Source: JAFDVL01 sp043736395 (GTDB lineage: Bacteria; Acidobacteriota; Blastocatellia; RBC074). From it: DNA of 43,249 bases. This document shows, piece after piece, positions 1 through 7,878 of this stretch (position 1 is the first letter of the stretch; every line of letters begins with the position of its first letter). Below the pieces are notes generated by a model. That model was not told where the DNA came from. It saw only the letters and a list, made by a program, of their open reading frames with translations, and searched no databases. Position numbers and translations under genes: made by a program. Location of the stretch: NCBI GenBank assembly GCA_043736395.1, contig JAYTCQ010000150.1, forward strand, positions 1 to 43,249, written 5' to 3'.

Positions 1-59
1 AATCCCGTTGCTGCTCGCCATTGTCTTTTACTCTTTAAGTCTTTGATCTCTAGTTTCAT
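1..59 (-). CDS. Transposase, N-terminal 19 residues (cut by window edge)
   Basis: An ATG at 59 opens a frame that runs off the left edge. It reads MKLEIKDLKSKRQWRAATG. The LKS.RQWRAATG pattern is typical of the first residues of IS5-like DDE transposases, where it precedes the DDE fold. Only 19 codons are visible, so no catalytic residue can be seen. It lies inside the element that truncates the DUF262 gene, on the same strand as the restriction operon. It could be another short-N-terminus transposase family. Confidence 0.55.
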   Translation of the reverse strand, partial: MKLEIKDLKSKRQWRAATG

Positions 60-96
60 CCTGTTACACTATCTCTTCTCTTTCATCACAACAACT
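1..96 (-). mobile_element. Left-edge insertion sequence, one terminus and transposase start only
   Basis: The DUF262 reading frame loses family similarity at about position 96-101, right after the residues YVVFVNT. Within 40 bp a new short reading frame starts that resembles the N-terminus of an IS transposase. The junction contains CTAG (97-100), which fits the YTAR-type target preferred by IS5-like elements. The outer end would begin with GAGTTGTTGTGATG read on the minus strand. The other end lies outside the window, so neither the target duplication nor the inverted repeat can be confirmed. Family assignment to an IS5-like element is inference. Confidence 0.6.
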
Positions 97-671
97 CTAG
101 TATTTACAAACACGACATAAACTTTGTGTAGTATGTAATTGGCTAGTAATTTTATCTCTTGCTGAGTTTTATTCTTACAGAATTCATCTACTACCAATAG
201 GTTTTCTACAATTCGTTGTTGTGGGGCCTCCAACTGAATTCTCTCCTTTTCTGAAATAGCTTGAGACTCCAAAACATGGCGACGAAAGAAACCTTGATCT
301 TTTTTTCGTAATAACAAACGTGGTGATTCAGCCTCACCTGTTAATACATTATGTGGCAAAATTCGCTTGCCGACCTCAGCTTTGCCCGCAGAATCTTCAA
401 TATGATCTCGCAGGCGAGCAAAAATTAGATTTAGAGTCGTCAACCTTTGCTGACCATCAACCACGTCGTAACGGAGGTTCTTTACTTTTTCAATAGTAAT
501 GAGTGAACCAATAAAATATTCACTATCATCACTTTCAAACGCCTCCCACACATCTTCCAGTAATTGCTGAATGTTTTCGGTTTTCCACGAGTATGGTCGC
601 TGATAAGGAGGGATTTCGTAACAAATCTGCTCCGTAAGAATATTTGCAATTGTGCGTTCTTCTGCTTTCAT
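69..671 (-). pseudogene. DUF262 (GmrSD N-terminal-like) protein, truncated by IS insertion
   Basis: The start at 671 is chosen because AAGGGAG lies 6 nt upstream; an in-frame start at 731 would overlap the preceding gene. The product has about 200 residues with the two DUF262 hallmarks: PPYQRPYSW near the N-terminus and DGQQRLTTL further on. DUF262 is the N-terminal ParB/Srx-like nuclease-NTPase domain of GmrSD-type restriction enzymes that attack modified DNA, and full proteins usually have 500-700 residues. Here homology stops after YVVFVNT, where the family normally continues with the conserved Asn-Asp-Arg-Gly region. The frame then ends in RVVVMKEKR encoded by the IS end. It follows the OLD-family gene by 34 nt, so it was the fourth gene of the restriction operon. 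It is probably inactive now. Confidence 0.8.
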
Positions 672-705
672 GAGGACTCCCTTAATGTCTAAATACGAAA
701 TTTTC

Positions 706-2628
706 TTATATAACCCCTCTGGCAAAATCAATTATGCTTTGACACAATCTTTCTAACGATGATGAACTTAGACCTTCACCGTGGGCTGCTGAAACCCATT
801 CCGCGATGAATAATTCGTTCTTTTCTAAATCCCCCTCTTGGGCATAATTCAAGCGAGCAGCATTAGTTATCCGATCATATTCATTCCCAAAATCAGATTT
901 TACATTTTTGGTAATATTTGTCTGCCAGATTACATGATTTCGAGCCCAAATATTGGTTGAAGGAAATGGCGGATAATTTTCGTCCAAAAGTTTAATTAGA
1001 GTTTTATTGTCTTTTTCCTGCCTGACTCGATGTTCTGCCTTAACAGTATCATCATCACCATCAAATAATACGAAGGCCGGCATCTTCAATTCCAACGTGA
1101 TCGCTAATGGCTGGATGATCTTGTCTTTCCCATTGACTGGTATAAGGTGACAGCCAAGCCGCCTAAATTCACGCCATTTCCCAGATAGATGTAGCTGAGT
1201 GGTTATGTACGCGACGTCCTCTAGTCCTTCGACTATGATCGGGATGCTACTAAAAAATATTTCTGCAATTCCAGGCTGAAGTGATTGATGGATTTTGGCA
1301 ACCAATCCCTCAATTGGCCTGCGTGGATCTTCACCTCGTGCAACACGAATACGATCACATAAATTTTGATGAGTTAGTCCACGAACAGATGTAGATGAGT
1401 CTGCTTCTGATCGTGTGACAAGTCTAATGCTTTCGAAGCTATCCCCCTTGACGAAGAGTGGGGAATGCGTCGTCACAATAATTTGATTGTTTTCATTCGC
1501 TAGTTCACAAAAAACGTCGGCCAGATACCGTGCTTGTGGTGGGTGTTGATAAAGCTCAGGTTCTTCACAGCCAAGAATCAATGTTGGTGAATCTGGGGCA
1601 TCAGAATTAGCGAGTTCTTGCAGCAGAGCAAGTAAATAAGACCTTTGTAAACCGTGCCCCATTCTTTCAAGACTGCCAAGAAAGTTGCCATCTCCTGTTT
1701 TAATGCCTGCCATTGGATGTTGAATGACTACTGATTTATTGGGATCAAATATCCAATCCATCCCCAGACGAACGTTTGGATGAGCCCAGGATTCCATTCG
1801 GTTTTGTAGGGACTGGCATAATTCACCTAAACTGCTCCGGTTTATTTCCAGCAGTTTCTCATATTCCCTCAACATATCTTGTTTTAGAGCTTCGATCTGT
1901 GCATGAAAATCAGACCGATTATTAACTGCCCTTGTAACCAGCTTCGAAAGTGCAGTGTTTTTTGATTCTTGTCCTTCTTCACTTGCATCTTTTACTGCAG
2001 GAACATAAACCCATTGCACATACGGTGCCAGCTTTCCTGTTCCATTGATCCCATAAAATGTATCTTCACTTGGAATCAATAAACATAAATCAGGATGCGC
2101 GGCTTCATAATCGCGTAGAGCCTTTGCTCGTTCCTCTTTACTATTCGCTGGCAAAATCTCGGAGAATTGACTACGCAACTCATTAAAAAGAGTTTTTAAT
2201 TGTGTCGCATTAGCCCCTTCTTTTTCTTGGCTGAAATAATTTCGGAATTCCTGCATTCCGAGGCGTTGCCCTGAATATTTTACTTTTCCAACGCAGGTTT
2301 CTGTATCAAAAACTGCAGTTGCCGTCACTACTAATTCATTCTGGCGTACATATGCAGCAAGCTCTTCTTGAGCAGCTTGATTCAATGCATTAAATGTTAC
2401 AGTAATGCGAATAGGTGTTGTTGTATTTTTGGAAAAATAATCCTCTTCAGTAAGATTGCTAGTGTCTGTTGTCGAGGAATCTTTCTCGCAAAAAAATACA
2501 TTTAGCGCAGCCAGCGCTGACGATTTACCCGCGCCATTCGGGCCAACAAAACAGGTGTAATGATCTAATATAATTGTCTCGTCTTTATAGTTGCGAAAGT
2601 TCTCGATTCGAAGCGATTTGATTTTCAT
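706..2628 (-). CDS. OLD-family ATP-dependent endonuclease (AAA ATPase + TOPRIM)
   Basis: The 640-residue protein begins MKIKSLRIENFRNYK, the standard start of ABC/SMC-type OLD ATPases, with Walker A GPNGAGKS at residues 29-36. Further on come a signature-like segment (SLERMGHGLQRS), Walker B (LILGCEEPE) and the switch TTHSP. The C-terminal third carries a TOPRIM nuclease domain, with IIVEGLEDVAYI supplying the glutamate and FVLFDGDDD the aspartates. OLD nucleases (P2 Old, GajA relatives) cut DNA under nucleotide control and many act in phage defence. It sits 57 nt after hsdS on the same strand. GAGGG lies about 9 nt upstream of the ATG. No GajB-like UvrD helicase is adjacent, so I do not call it Gabija. 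Its role as an accessory nuclease of this operon is inference. Confidence 0.88.
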   Translation of the reverse strand: MKIKSLRIENFRNYKDETIILDHYTCFVGPNGAGKSSALAALNVFFCEKDSSTTDTSNLTEEDYFSKNTTTPIRITVTFNALNQAAQEELAAYVRQNELVVTATAVFDTETCVGKVKYSGQRLGMQEFRNYFSQEKEGANATQLKTLFNELRSQFSEILPANSKEERAKALRDYEAAHPDLCLLIPSEDTFYGINGTGKLAPYVQWVYVPAVKDASEEGQESKNTALSKLVTRAVNNRSDFHAQIEALKQDMLREYEKLLEINRSSLGELCQSLQNRMESWAHPNVRLGMDWIFDPNKSVVIQHPMAGIKTGDGNFLGSLERMGHGLQRSYLLALLQELANSDAPDSPTLILGCEEPELYQHPPQARYLADVFCELANENNQIIVTTHSPLFVKGDSFESIRLVTRSEADSSTSVRGLTHQNLCDRIRVARGEDPRRPIEGLVAKIHQSLQPGIAEIFFSSIPIIVEGLEDVAYITTQLHLSGKWREFRRLGCHLIPVNGKDKIIQPLAITLELKMPAFVLFDGDDDTVKAEHRVRQEKDNKTLIKLLDENYPPFPSTNIWARNHVIWQTNITKNVKSDFGNEYDRITNAARLNYAQEGDLEKNELFIAEWVSAAHGEGLSSSSLERLCQSIIDFARGVI

Positions 2629-2685
2629 CTACATTCCCTCTGAGGATAGGGCATACCCTTTAATGGCTGATGATTGTTCGGCTGC

Positions 2686-3822
2686 TCACATTATAATTTC
2701 TCCGCTCATCAGGCGTGGCAGCAGCAAGTCACGCGCAGCCTTGAGCTTTTCATTCATCTCAATCAGTTTGTCTATCTGTTCATGTATGGGGCTGATGGTT
2801 TCTAAGAATTGCTGAAGTATGCTTTTTGAGGGTAACAGTAATGGACGGCTATATGCCAAATCTCGATTTAGTCCTGGTACAGCAACATCTGTACTGATGA
2901 AGTGCATGTGCTTTAAGGCATAGAATAAGTAAAGGTTACTTATCTCAGCATTGATGTAATAGACCGTATCAATAGGGTAAAAATCTTTGCTCGACCAATA
3001 CACACTTCCAACATTACCTTTACGGCCTAGGATAATTGCTGGCCCTTTAGTTAACGGCTTTTCATGGGTACCAACAATTCCGCTTGAGCCATAAACGGGG
3101 AATGCCCCTTCCACACGCGTTTCCGCCTTCAACGCTTTTCCATAGTTAAGAATTAAGTGGTCTCCAAGTCGTTTGCGCTCCCATCCCTCCGGCACGCCAT
3201 CCACGATGCGGGTGTGTTCGTAGCCGGGGAAGCGGAGGCGGACGAACCATTCCTGATACAGCAGCCTTGCCGCCTCTTCCAACAACGCCATTCGCCGCCG
3301 ATTGTTTTCGATGAGATCGTCGTAAGCAGTGAGTACATTCACAACCCGACACTGAATAACAAGTGGCGGAACAAGAAGTTCAACTGCATTCAGAACTTCT
3401 GTTTCGAGCTTTTTGGTACCATGAGAGGCTTCTGTTGCAAGTTCGCGTATGTGGTCGCGCCTTGCTACTAAGGCGTAGTATAAAAAATGAGATTCAATAC
3501 CAGGAAAACATGCGAATGCTTTGAGGTCCTGATTAAAAGCCATTTTACGTTTTGTGATAGCAACGCGAAATTCTTTAGCGAGTGACATTCCTCGTACAAC
3601 CGCAAGTACAGTATTAGCAGGAATAAGGCGACTTCCTGAACTTGCTCCATCCTCACTAATATGAAGTTCTGTGTCATAAATATAGTCTTGTGTCATCTCA
3701 CCTGAACTGACCCACGGAATATCCCCATCCCAAAACTCAGCTTGTGCCTTGCTTGGTGTTCCTCCAGATAGAAATTTTGCACATTGCCCTAAAGGTCGAG
3801 GGATCCAGTTAGCAAGGCTCAT
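2686..3822 (-). CDS. hsdS: Type I restriction-modification specificity subunit HsdS
   Basis: The 378-residue protein has the two-half layout of HsdS. Target recognition domain 1 (about residues 1-150) contains LSGGTPS and a GDIPWVSSGEM segment. A conserved helical spacer follows (about 155-215, AYDDLIENNRRRMALLEEAARLL). Target recognition domain 2 (GWERKRLGDHL onward) contains LGRKGNVGSVYW. A closing coiled-coil has ARDLLLPRLMSGEI. Each TRD reads one half of a bipartite DNA target and the helices set the spacing. The ATG overlaps the hsdM stop by 4 nt (ATGA), showing translational coupling. No hsdR is in the window, so the restriction subunit lies beyond the IS at the left, elsewhere, or is lost. 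Confidence 0.93.
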   Translation of the reverse strand: MSLANWIPRPLGQCAKFLSGGTPSKAQAEFWDGDIPWVSSGEMTQDYIYDTELHISEDGASSGSRLIPANTVLAVVRGMSLAKEFRVAITKRKMAFNQDLKAFACFPGIESHFLYYALVARRDHIRELATEASHGTKKLETEVLNAVELLVPPLVIQCRVVNVLTAYDDLIENNRRRMALLEEAARLLYQEWFVRLRFPGYEHTRIVDGVPEGWERKRLGDHLILNYGKALKAETRVEGAFPVYGSSGIVGTHEKPLTKGPAIILGRKGNVGSVYWSSKDFYPIDTVYYINAEISNLYLFYALKHMHFISTDVAVPGLNRDLAYSRPLLLPSKSILQQFLETISPIHEQIDKLIEMNEKLKAARDLLLPRLMSGEIIM

Positions 3823-5945
3823 ATTCCCAACTCCTCAAAATTCTGCTGAATCTTCGCCGCTAGTGTTAAAGCTTCCTGATTCAAATCTGCCAACTCGATA
3901 TGAATGTCACTGAGCGTTTTTTCAAAATCGAAATCATCATCCACCTCTGCCGCAGCAACGCCCACATAACGCCCCGGTGTCAGGCTCCAATCGGCGGCTT
4001 CAATTTCAGCCCGCGTGACCATACGACAAAGTCCTGGCACGGCGACGAATTGCGCTTCAGGAAAGCGTTCCTGCAACCAGGCAATCTGACGATGAAAATA
4101 GGCGATGCGTTTGAGGTGTTCGACGGTGATTTTGCGCGCTTCGTCTAATTGCTTGATTTGTTTTGAAGCGGCGCGGCGATCCCATTTTTCAGCCACCGTT
4201 TCTTCAACCTTCAACTCACCCGCCACTTGCACGACACGCGCCATCAGCTTGTACACCAAATCCACTTGTTTAATGAGCCCTTTGCATCGTTCCGCCAACG
4301 GCTCAAAACTTTGTCGCGCTGTGTGCTGTTGTTCATTCGTGGCAGGCAACGATTCGCAATGGCTTTGTGCGAATTTTTCCAGCGCAGCCAGCAATGCGTC
4401 ACGATCCTTGTGATACACCTCGTACGCATTCTTGGCTTCGGTCTGTGCCTCCTCCAGAAATTGAGCAACATTTTCACTCGCGCCTTTTACTAACGCGAGG
4501 TACGCATCTGTCTGTTGGCGCGTCACCTCAAGATTGGCATCAAAAGTGTTTTTAATCAGATCGCTAACGAACTTTGCAAAATCTACCACTTCGCCTTTCA
4601 GCGTTTTGAAATAGCCTTTTACTAAATCAGTAAAGCGTTCGTTTTGTCCGCGATAAAGCCAGACAACCGCAGTCAGATTATGTAATTGCTCAGGCGTGAA
4701 ATCGTAAATCTTGCGCGTGACTTTGCGATAGATATTGCGCGCATCAATCATCAGCACGTTATCTTTGTTCGCCTCGGATTTATTGCGGTCGAAATGCCAC
4801 AATTCGCACGGCACGCTGCGGGTATAAAAGAAATTCGAGCGGATCGAAATCATCACATCCACATCGCCCGTTTCAATCAGCTTGCGGCGCACTTCTGCTT
4901 CACCGTGGCCTGCACTGCTGGCTTGCGACGACATAACAAATCCGGCACGCCCCTTTGCATTCAAGTAACTATGAAAATAAGAAATCCAAAGATAATTGCC
5001 GTTGGAAACTTTTTTGGTTTTGTTGACACCCGGCAAGCCAAACGGAAGGCGAATATCCGTTTTCACTTTCTCGGCATCCACCATATCCACATTGAACGGT
5101 GGATTCGCCATCACGAAATCACAATTGCCAAACAAGGGTTTGCCATCAGTCAAACGATGCACGTCTTCATAGAACGTATTGGCTTCGCGGATGTCGCCTT
5201 CTAAACCGTGTACCGCCAAATTCATCTTGGCTAAACGAATCGTGGTTTTTGTTTTTTCCTGTCCAAAGAATGTTACGCGGTCATTCGTGTCTGCGCCGTG
5301 GTCTTCGATGAAATGGCTGGATTGCACAAACATTCCGCCCGATCCACATGCCGGATCAAACACGATACCGTGATCTGGTTCAATGACATTCACAATAGTT
5401 TGCACCAGCGATGGCGGCGTGAAAAATTCGCCGTTATCCTGTGCGCCTTGAATTGCAAACTTCATCAAAAAATATTCGTAAATGCGTCCGAACACATCAC
5501 CGCTTGCCGTGCGCAAGGTTTCGCTGTTGAAGATACGCACCAGGTCTTCGAGTACGCTTTCCTCAAAGCCCGTGTATTCCTTCGGCAATTGATTGCGCAA
5601 TGCTGGGAAATCATGTTCAATCGCGCTCATCGCAGTATTCAAAGCTGTGCCGAGCTTCCCATCACTTTTGCGCTTACTGATTTCGTCATAGCGCGACTCC
5701 GGCGGCAGCAGCAGCGCACGGCGTTCGAGGAAATCTTCCATTCTCAACTTACGCTTTGGTTTTTCGCCTGCGGCCTGCTCTTCTTCGATTTGTTGCAGGG
5801 CGGTGTTGTAGCGATTGGTAGCGTGCCGCAAAAAGATGACGCCCAGCACCGGCATACAATATTCGCTGGAGGTCAATTTGGAATTCGCGCGCAAGTTGTC
5901 TGCGGCTTCCCAAAGTTTATCTTCAAATTGATTTATATTTTGCAT
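3819..5945 (-). CDS. hsdM: Type I restriction-modification DNA methyltransferase subunit HsdM
   Basis: This is an N6-adenine methyltransferase of the HsdM/N12 class. The N-terminal HsdM domain (residues 5-150, FEDKLWEAADNLRA) precedes the catalytic domain. FFTPP at 174-178 and SAM-binding motif I DPACGSGG at 197-204 are present, with catalytic motif IV NPPF at 281-284. At 708 residues it is longer than most HsdM (about 500). The extra C-terminal part is helical, with a long coiled-coil-like region around residues 480-640. Coupled to hsdS by a 4-nt overlap, it should form the M2S modification complex and also the core of a restriction complex if HsdR exists. It is the first gene of the operon. 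Only a weak purine-rich ribosome site is visible before the ATG at 5945. Confidence 0.94.
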   Translation of the reverse strand: MQNINQFEDKLWEAADNLRANSKLTSSEYCMPVLGVIFLRHATNRYNTALQQIEEEQAAGEKPKRKLRMEDFLERRALLLPPESRYDEISKRKSDGKLGTALNTAMSAIEHDFPALRNQLPKEYTGFEESVLEDLVRIFNSETLRTASGDVFGRIYEYFLMKFAIQGAQDNGEFFTPPSLVQTIVNVIEPDHGIVFDPACGSGGMFVQSSHFIEDHGADTNDRVTFFGQEKTKTTIRLAKMNLAVHGLEGDIREANTFYEDVHRLTDGKPLFGNCDFVMANPPFNVDMVDAEKVKTDIRLPFGLPGVNKTKKVSNGNYLWISYFHSYLNAKGRAGFVMSSQASSAGHGEAEVRRKLIETGDVDVMISIRSNFFYTRSVPCELWHFDRNKSEANKDNVLMIDARNIYRKVTRKIYDFTPEQLHNLTAVVWLYRGQNERFTDLVKGYFKTLKGEVVDFAKFVSDLIKNTFDANLEVTRQQTDAYLALVKGASENVAQFLEEAQTEAKNAYEVYHKDRDALLAALEKFAQSHCESLPATNEQQHTARQSFEPLAERCKGLIKQVDLVYKLMARVVQVAGELKVEETVAEKWDRRAASKQIKQLDEARKITVEHLKRIAYFHRQIAWLQERFPEAQFVAVPGLCRMVTRAEIEAADWSLTPGRYVGVAAAEVDDDFDFEKTLSDIHIELADLNQEALTLAAKIQQNFEELGI

Positions 5946-6751
5946 TGCTATCAGTAATTCACTTCTTCAGTAGTTTTTATTGCAGATTGTTCCCTGCATT
6001 TTTGTTCGTTCACTGGGCCGACATAAGCGGACAAGCCTGACCTAAACTTAATCAATACAAATCAAGAAAAGTGATCCATCACTGATCACTCCCATCAATC
6101 TTTGTAGGGTAAGGGGGCAAACACTAATCGCGTTACCATTGAGTCAAGAGCTGAGCTTTTTCGATAATCGTAATCTGTTTATGTATTCACTTTGGGGCAC
6201 GCTCACAAATTCCGTTGCGTTGAAGTGCTTCGGGAACTTGACCAAGGTCGTTTCAATCTGTCGGGGTTTATTGAAAAAATCAAAACGCCTTCACCGTTGG
6301 CTTCCGATTGCATTTGCAGACACACACGGAAACGGTGAAGGCGCTTACTCGTTATAAATGGTAGTAAGGCTAAATTATAAATGGCTCAATCTTCGGCTTC
6401 GTGTGTCTCTGCGCCGCCTATCTTACGAAAAAAATTGCCCGCTTGGAAGGTCAAATCGTTGTTCAACTGACCTCGCGTAATTCTTCCGTACACCGACAGG
6501 CTTTTTCGTTTTCTGCGTGTGAGGGTTGCTCATCATCAACTCGTCGCCATCTCCTTCAGTTTCGAATTATTTCTGTGGTATGATTTGCGCGTAAAGTTTT
6601 CATCTAAGACAACGACGAAATATTTCTGCCTCACTTCTTCAATCGCAATTCGTGGGAAACATCAACAGTCACGCTGCTTTCGGTATTGATCCAGAGTTGT
6701 ATGATTTGTGTAGATTACCAGCCCTCACGCAAGGGTTACCGGGATACCACG
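5946..6751. other. Divergent intergenic region between hsdM and the sigma-factor gene
   Basis: About 800 bp without a convincing gene; the short open frames here match nothing and have no ribosome site. It must carry the promoters of the restriction operon (left) and the sigma-factor gene (right). Visible structure includes an inverted repeat AGTGATC/GATCACT (6070-6076 and 6084-6090) close to the hsdM start, which could be an operator. There is also a longer inverted repeat at 6286-6343 and a direct repeat of TTATAAATGG near 6352 and 6374. Confidence 0.5.
6286..6343. repeat. 13-bp perfect inverted repeat
   Basis: CGCCTTCACCGTT (6286-6298) and its exact reverse complement AACGGTGAAGGCG (6331-6343) are separated by 32 bp. 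No T-run follows either arm, so a simple intrinsic terminator is unlikely. It could be a regulatory site or the relic of a small mobile element. Confidence 0.6.
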
Positions 6752-7789
6752 ATGGAAATAGAGCTGCGCTCGTTGGAACACGCGACGGATGAAATGGAGC
6801 GAGAGCGAATTTTGAGCGACGTTCTCATCCTGCAAACTGCGCCATTGGTGAGAAAAGTGATTCGGCAAAGGCTTGGTTTTTATCTCAATCATCAGGGCGC
6901 AAATCCGTACCAGCCTGAGGCCGAAGACCTTTATCAGGACATCCTGACCAAACTGCTCCAGCGCCTTAATGAATGGCTCGCACAGCCAGACACGAACCCG
7001 ATTCACAACTACCGCAATCTTGTGATTACCACTTCGATCAATGCTTGTCATGATTATCTACGCGCGAAATCTCCGGCCCGCGCCCGGCTCAAAAATAAAC
7101 TGCGCGAACTGCTGACTCGTCATCAGGATTTTAAGTTATGGAATGGCGAAGGGACAGAGAAATTAGCCGGATTCACGGTGTGGCAAGGGCAACCCAAAAA
7201 CACAAACGCCATGGTGCAGCTGCATGAATGGCAAGCCGATCCCTCCTCCTTCACTTTGGCAGAGGGCGATTTACAACGCATTCCTTTCACCAAACTTGTC
7301 GCTTCGGTCTTACAACAAGTTGACGGGCCAATTGAATTAGAAGCATTGACCAACTTGTTAATCGTGTTGCTGGGGACGCGAGAACAAGTCGTGGAATCGC
7401 TGGAGCAGCAACAGGAAGATTTGGATTGGCAGCCCTCTGATACAACGCTCGACAGTGAGCTCCTACTGGAAGGGCGAGTAGCACTTCAAGCCTTATGGGC
7501 GGAAATCAAACAGCTCCCGCCTCAGCAACGCGCGGCGGTGAGTCTGAGTTTGACTGATCAGAACGGCAATGATTTGTTCAGCATTTTGTTGGATGCCGAA
7601 GCGATTACGGGGACACAACTGGCGAATGATCTGGGGCTGACTCCTGTTGCTTTCGTCGAACTGTGGCGACAATTACCGATGGAGAATGCGAGTCTGGCTA
7701 CGCACTTACGCGTCACCCGCGCGCAGGTGAATAAATGGCGCTGGCGTGGGCTGCAACAATTACGGCTACGCTTACGAAAAGAAAAATAA
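6752..7789 (+). CDS. RNA polymerase sigma factor, ECF-like with large inter-domain insert
   Basis: The ATG at 6752 gives 345 residues; in-frame starts at 6686 (TTG) and 6701 exist but add an unconserved leader. The N-terminal part resembles sigma region 2: APLVRKVIRQRLGF, then a PEAEDLYQDILTKLL segment like the helix that contacts core polymerase, then a NYRNLVITTSINACHDYLR stretch like the -10 recognition helix. The C-terminal end (SLATHLRVTRAQVNKWRWRG, then LQQLRLRLRK) resembles sigma region 4 with its helix-turn-helix. Between them is an acidic, Gln/Leu-rich stretch of well over 100 residues, much longer than in ordinary ECF factors (about 180 residues in total). The zf-HC2 membrane protein starting 89 bp downstream is the expected anti-sigma partner. 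The target promoters are unknown. Confidence 0.75.
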   Translation: MEIELRSLEHATDEMERERILSDVLILQTAPLVRKVIRQRLGFYLNHQGANPYQPEAEDLYQDILTKLLQRLNEWLAQPDTNPIHNYRNLVITTSINACHDYLRAKSPARARLKNKLRELLTRHQDFKLWNGEGTEKLAGFTVWQGQPKNTNAMVQLHEWQADPSSFTLAEGDLQRIPFTKLVASVLQQVDGPIELEALTNLLIVLLGTREQVVESLEQQQEDLDWQPSDTTLDSELLLEGRVALQALWAEIKQLPPQQRAAVSLSLTDQNGNDLFSILLDAEAITGTQLANDLGLTPVAFVELWRQLPMENASLATHLRVTRAQVNKWRWRGLQQLRLRLRKEK

Positions 7790-7878
7790 TGCGGAGAGGA
7801 ATTCAGGGTCAAATCTATCGTCTATCAGAAAAGAGCGCATTTGCGGTTTTCTAGCTCTCCCAGGACGAAGCCGGATTC

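Noticed and set aside
706..2628. Gabija-type GajA
   Set aside because: The OLD ATPase-TOPRIM architecture fits, but no UvrD-like GajB helicase is adjacent; the neighbours are hsdS and DUF262.
4686..5204. 172-codon plus-strand frame inside hsdM
   Set aside because: It is antisense to the methyltransferase catalytic domain, which has clear motifs on the minus strand.
6139..6583. Two short plus-strand frames before the sigma gene
   Set aside because: They have non-ATG or poor starts, no family match, and one spans the inverted repeat at 6286-6343.
6650..6690. Possible ECF promoter (GGGAAAC ... CGGTAT) before the sigma gene
   Set aside because: The spacing of about 20 bp is longer than usual for ECF promoters and no second copy was seen upstream of the other genes.
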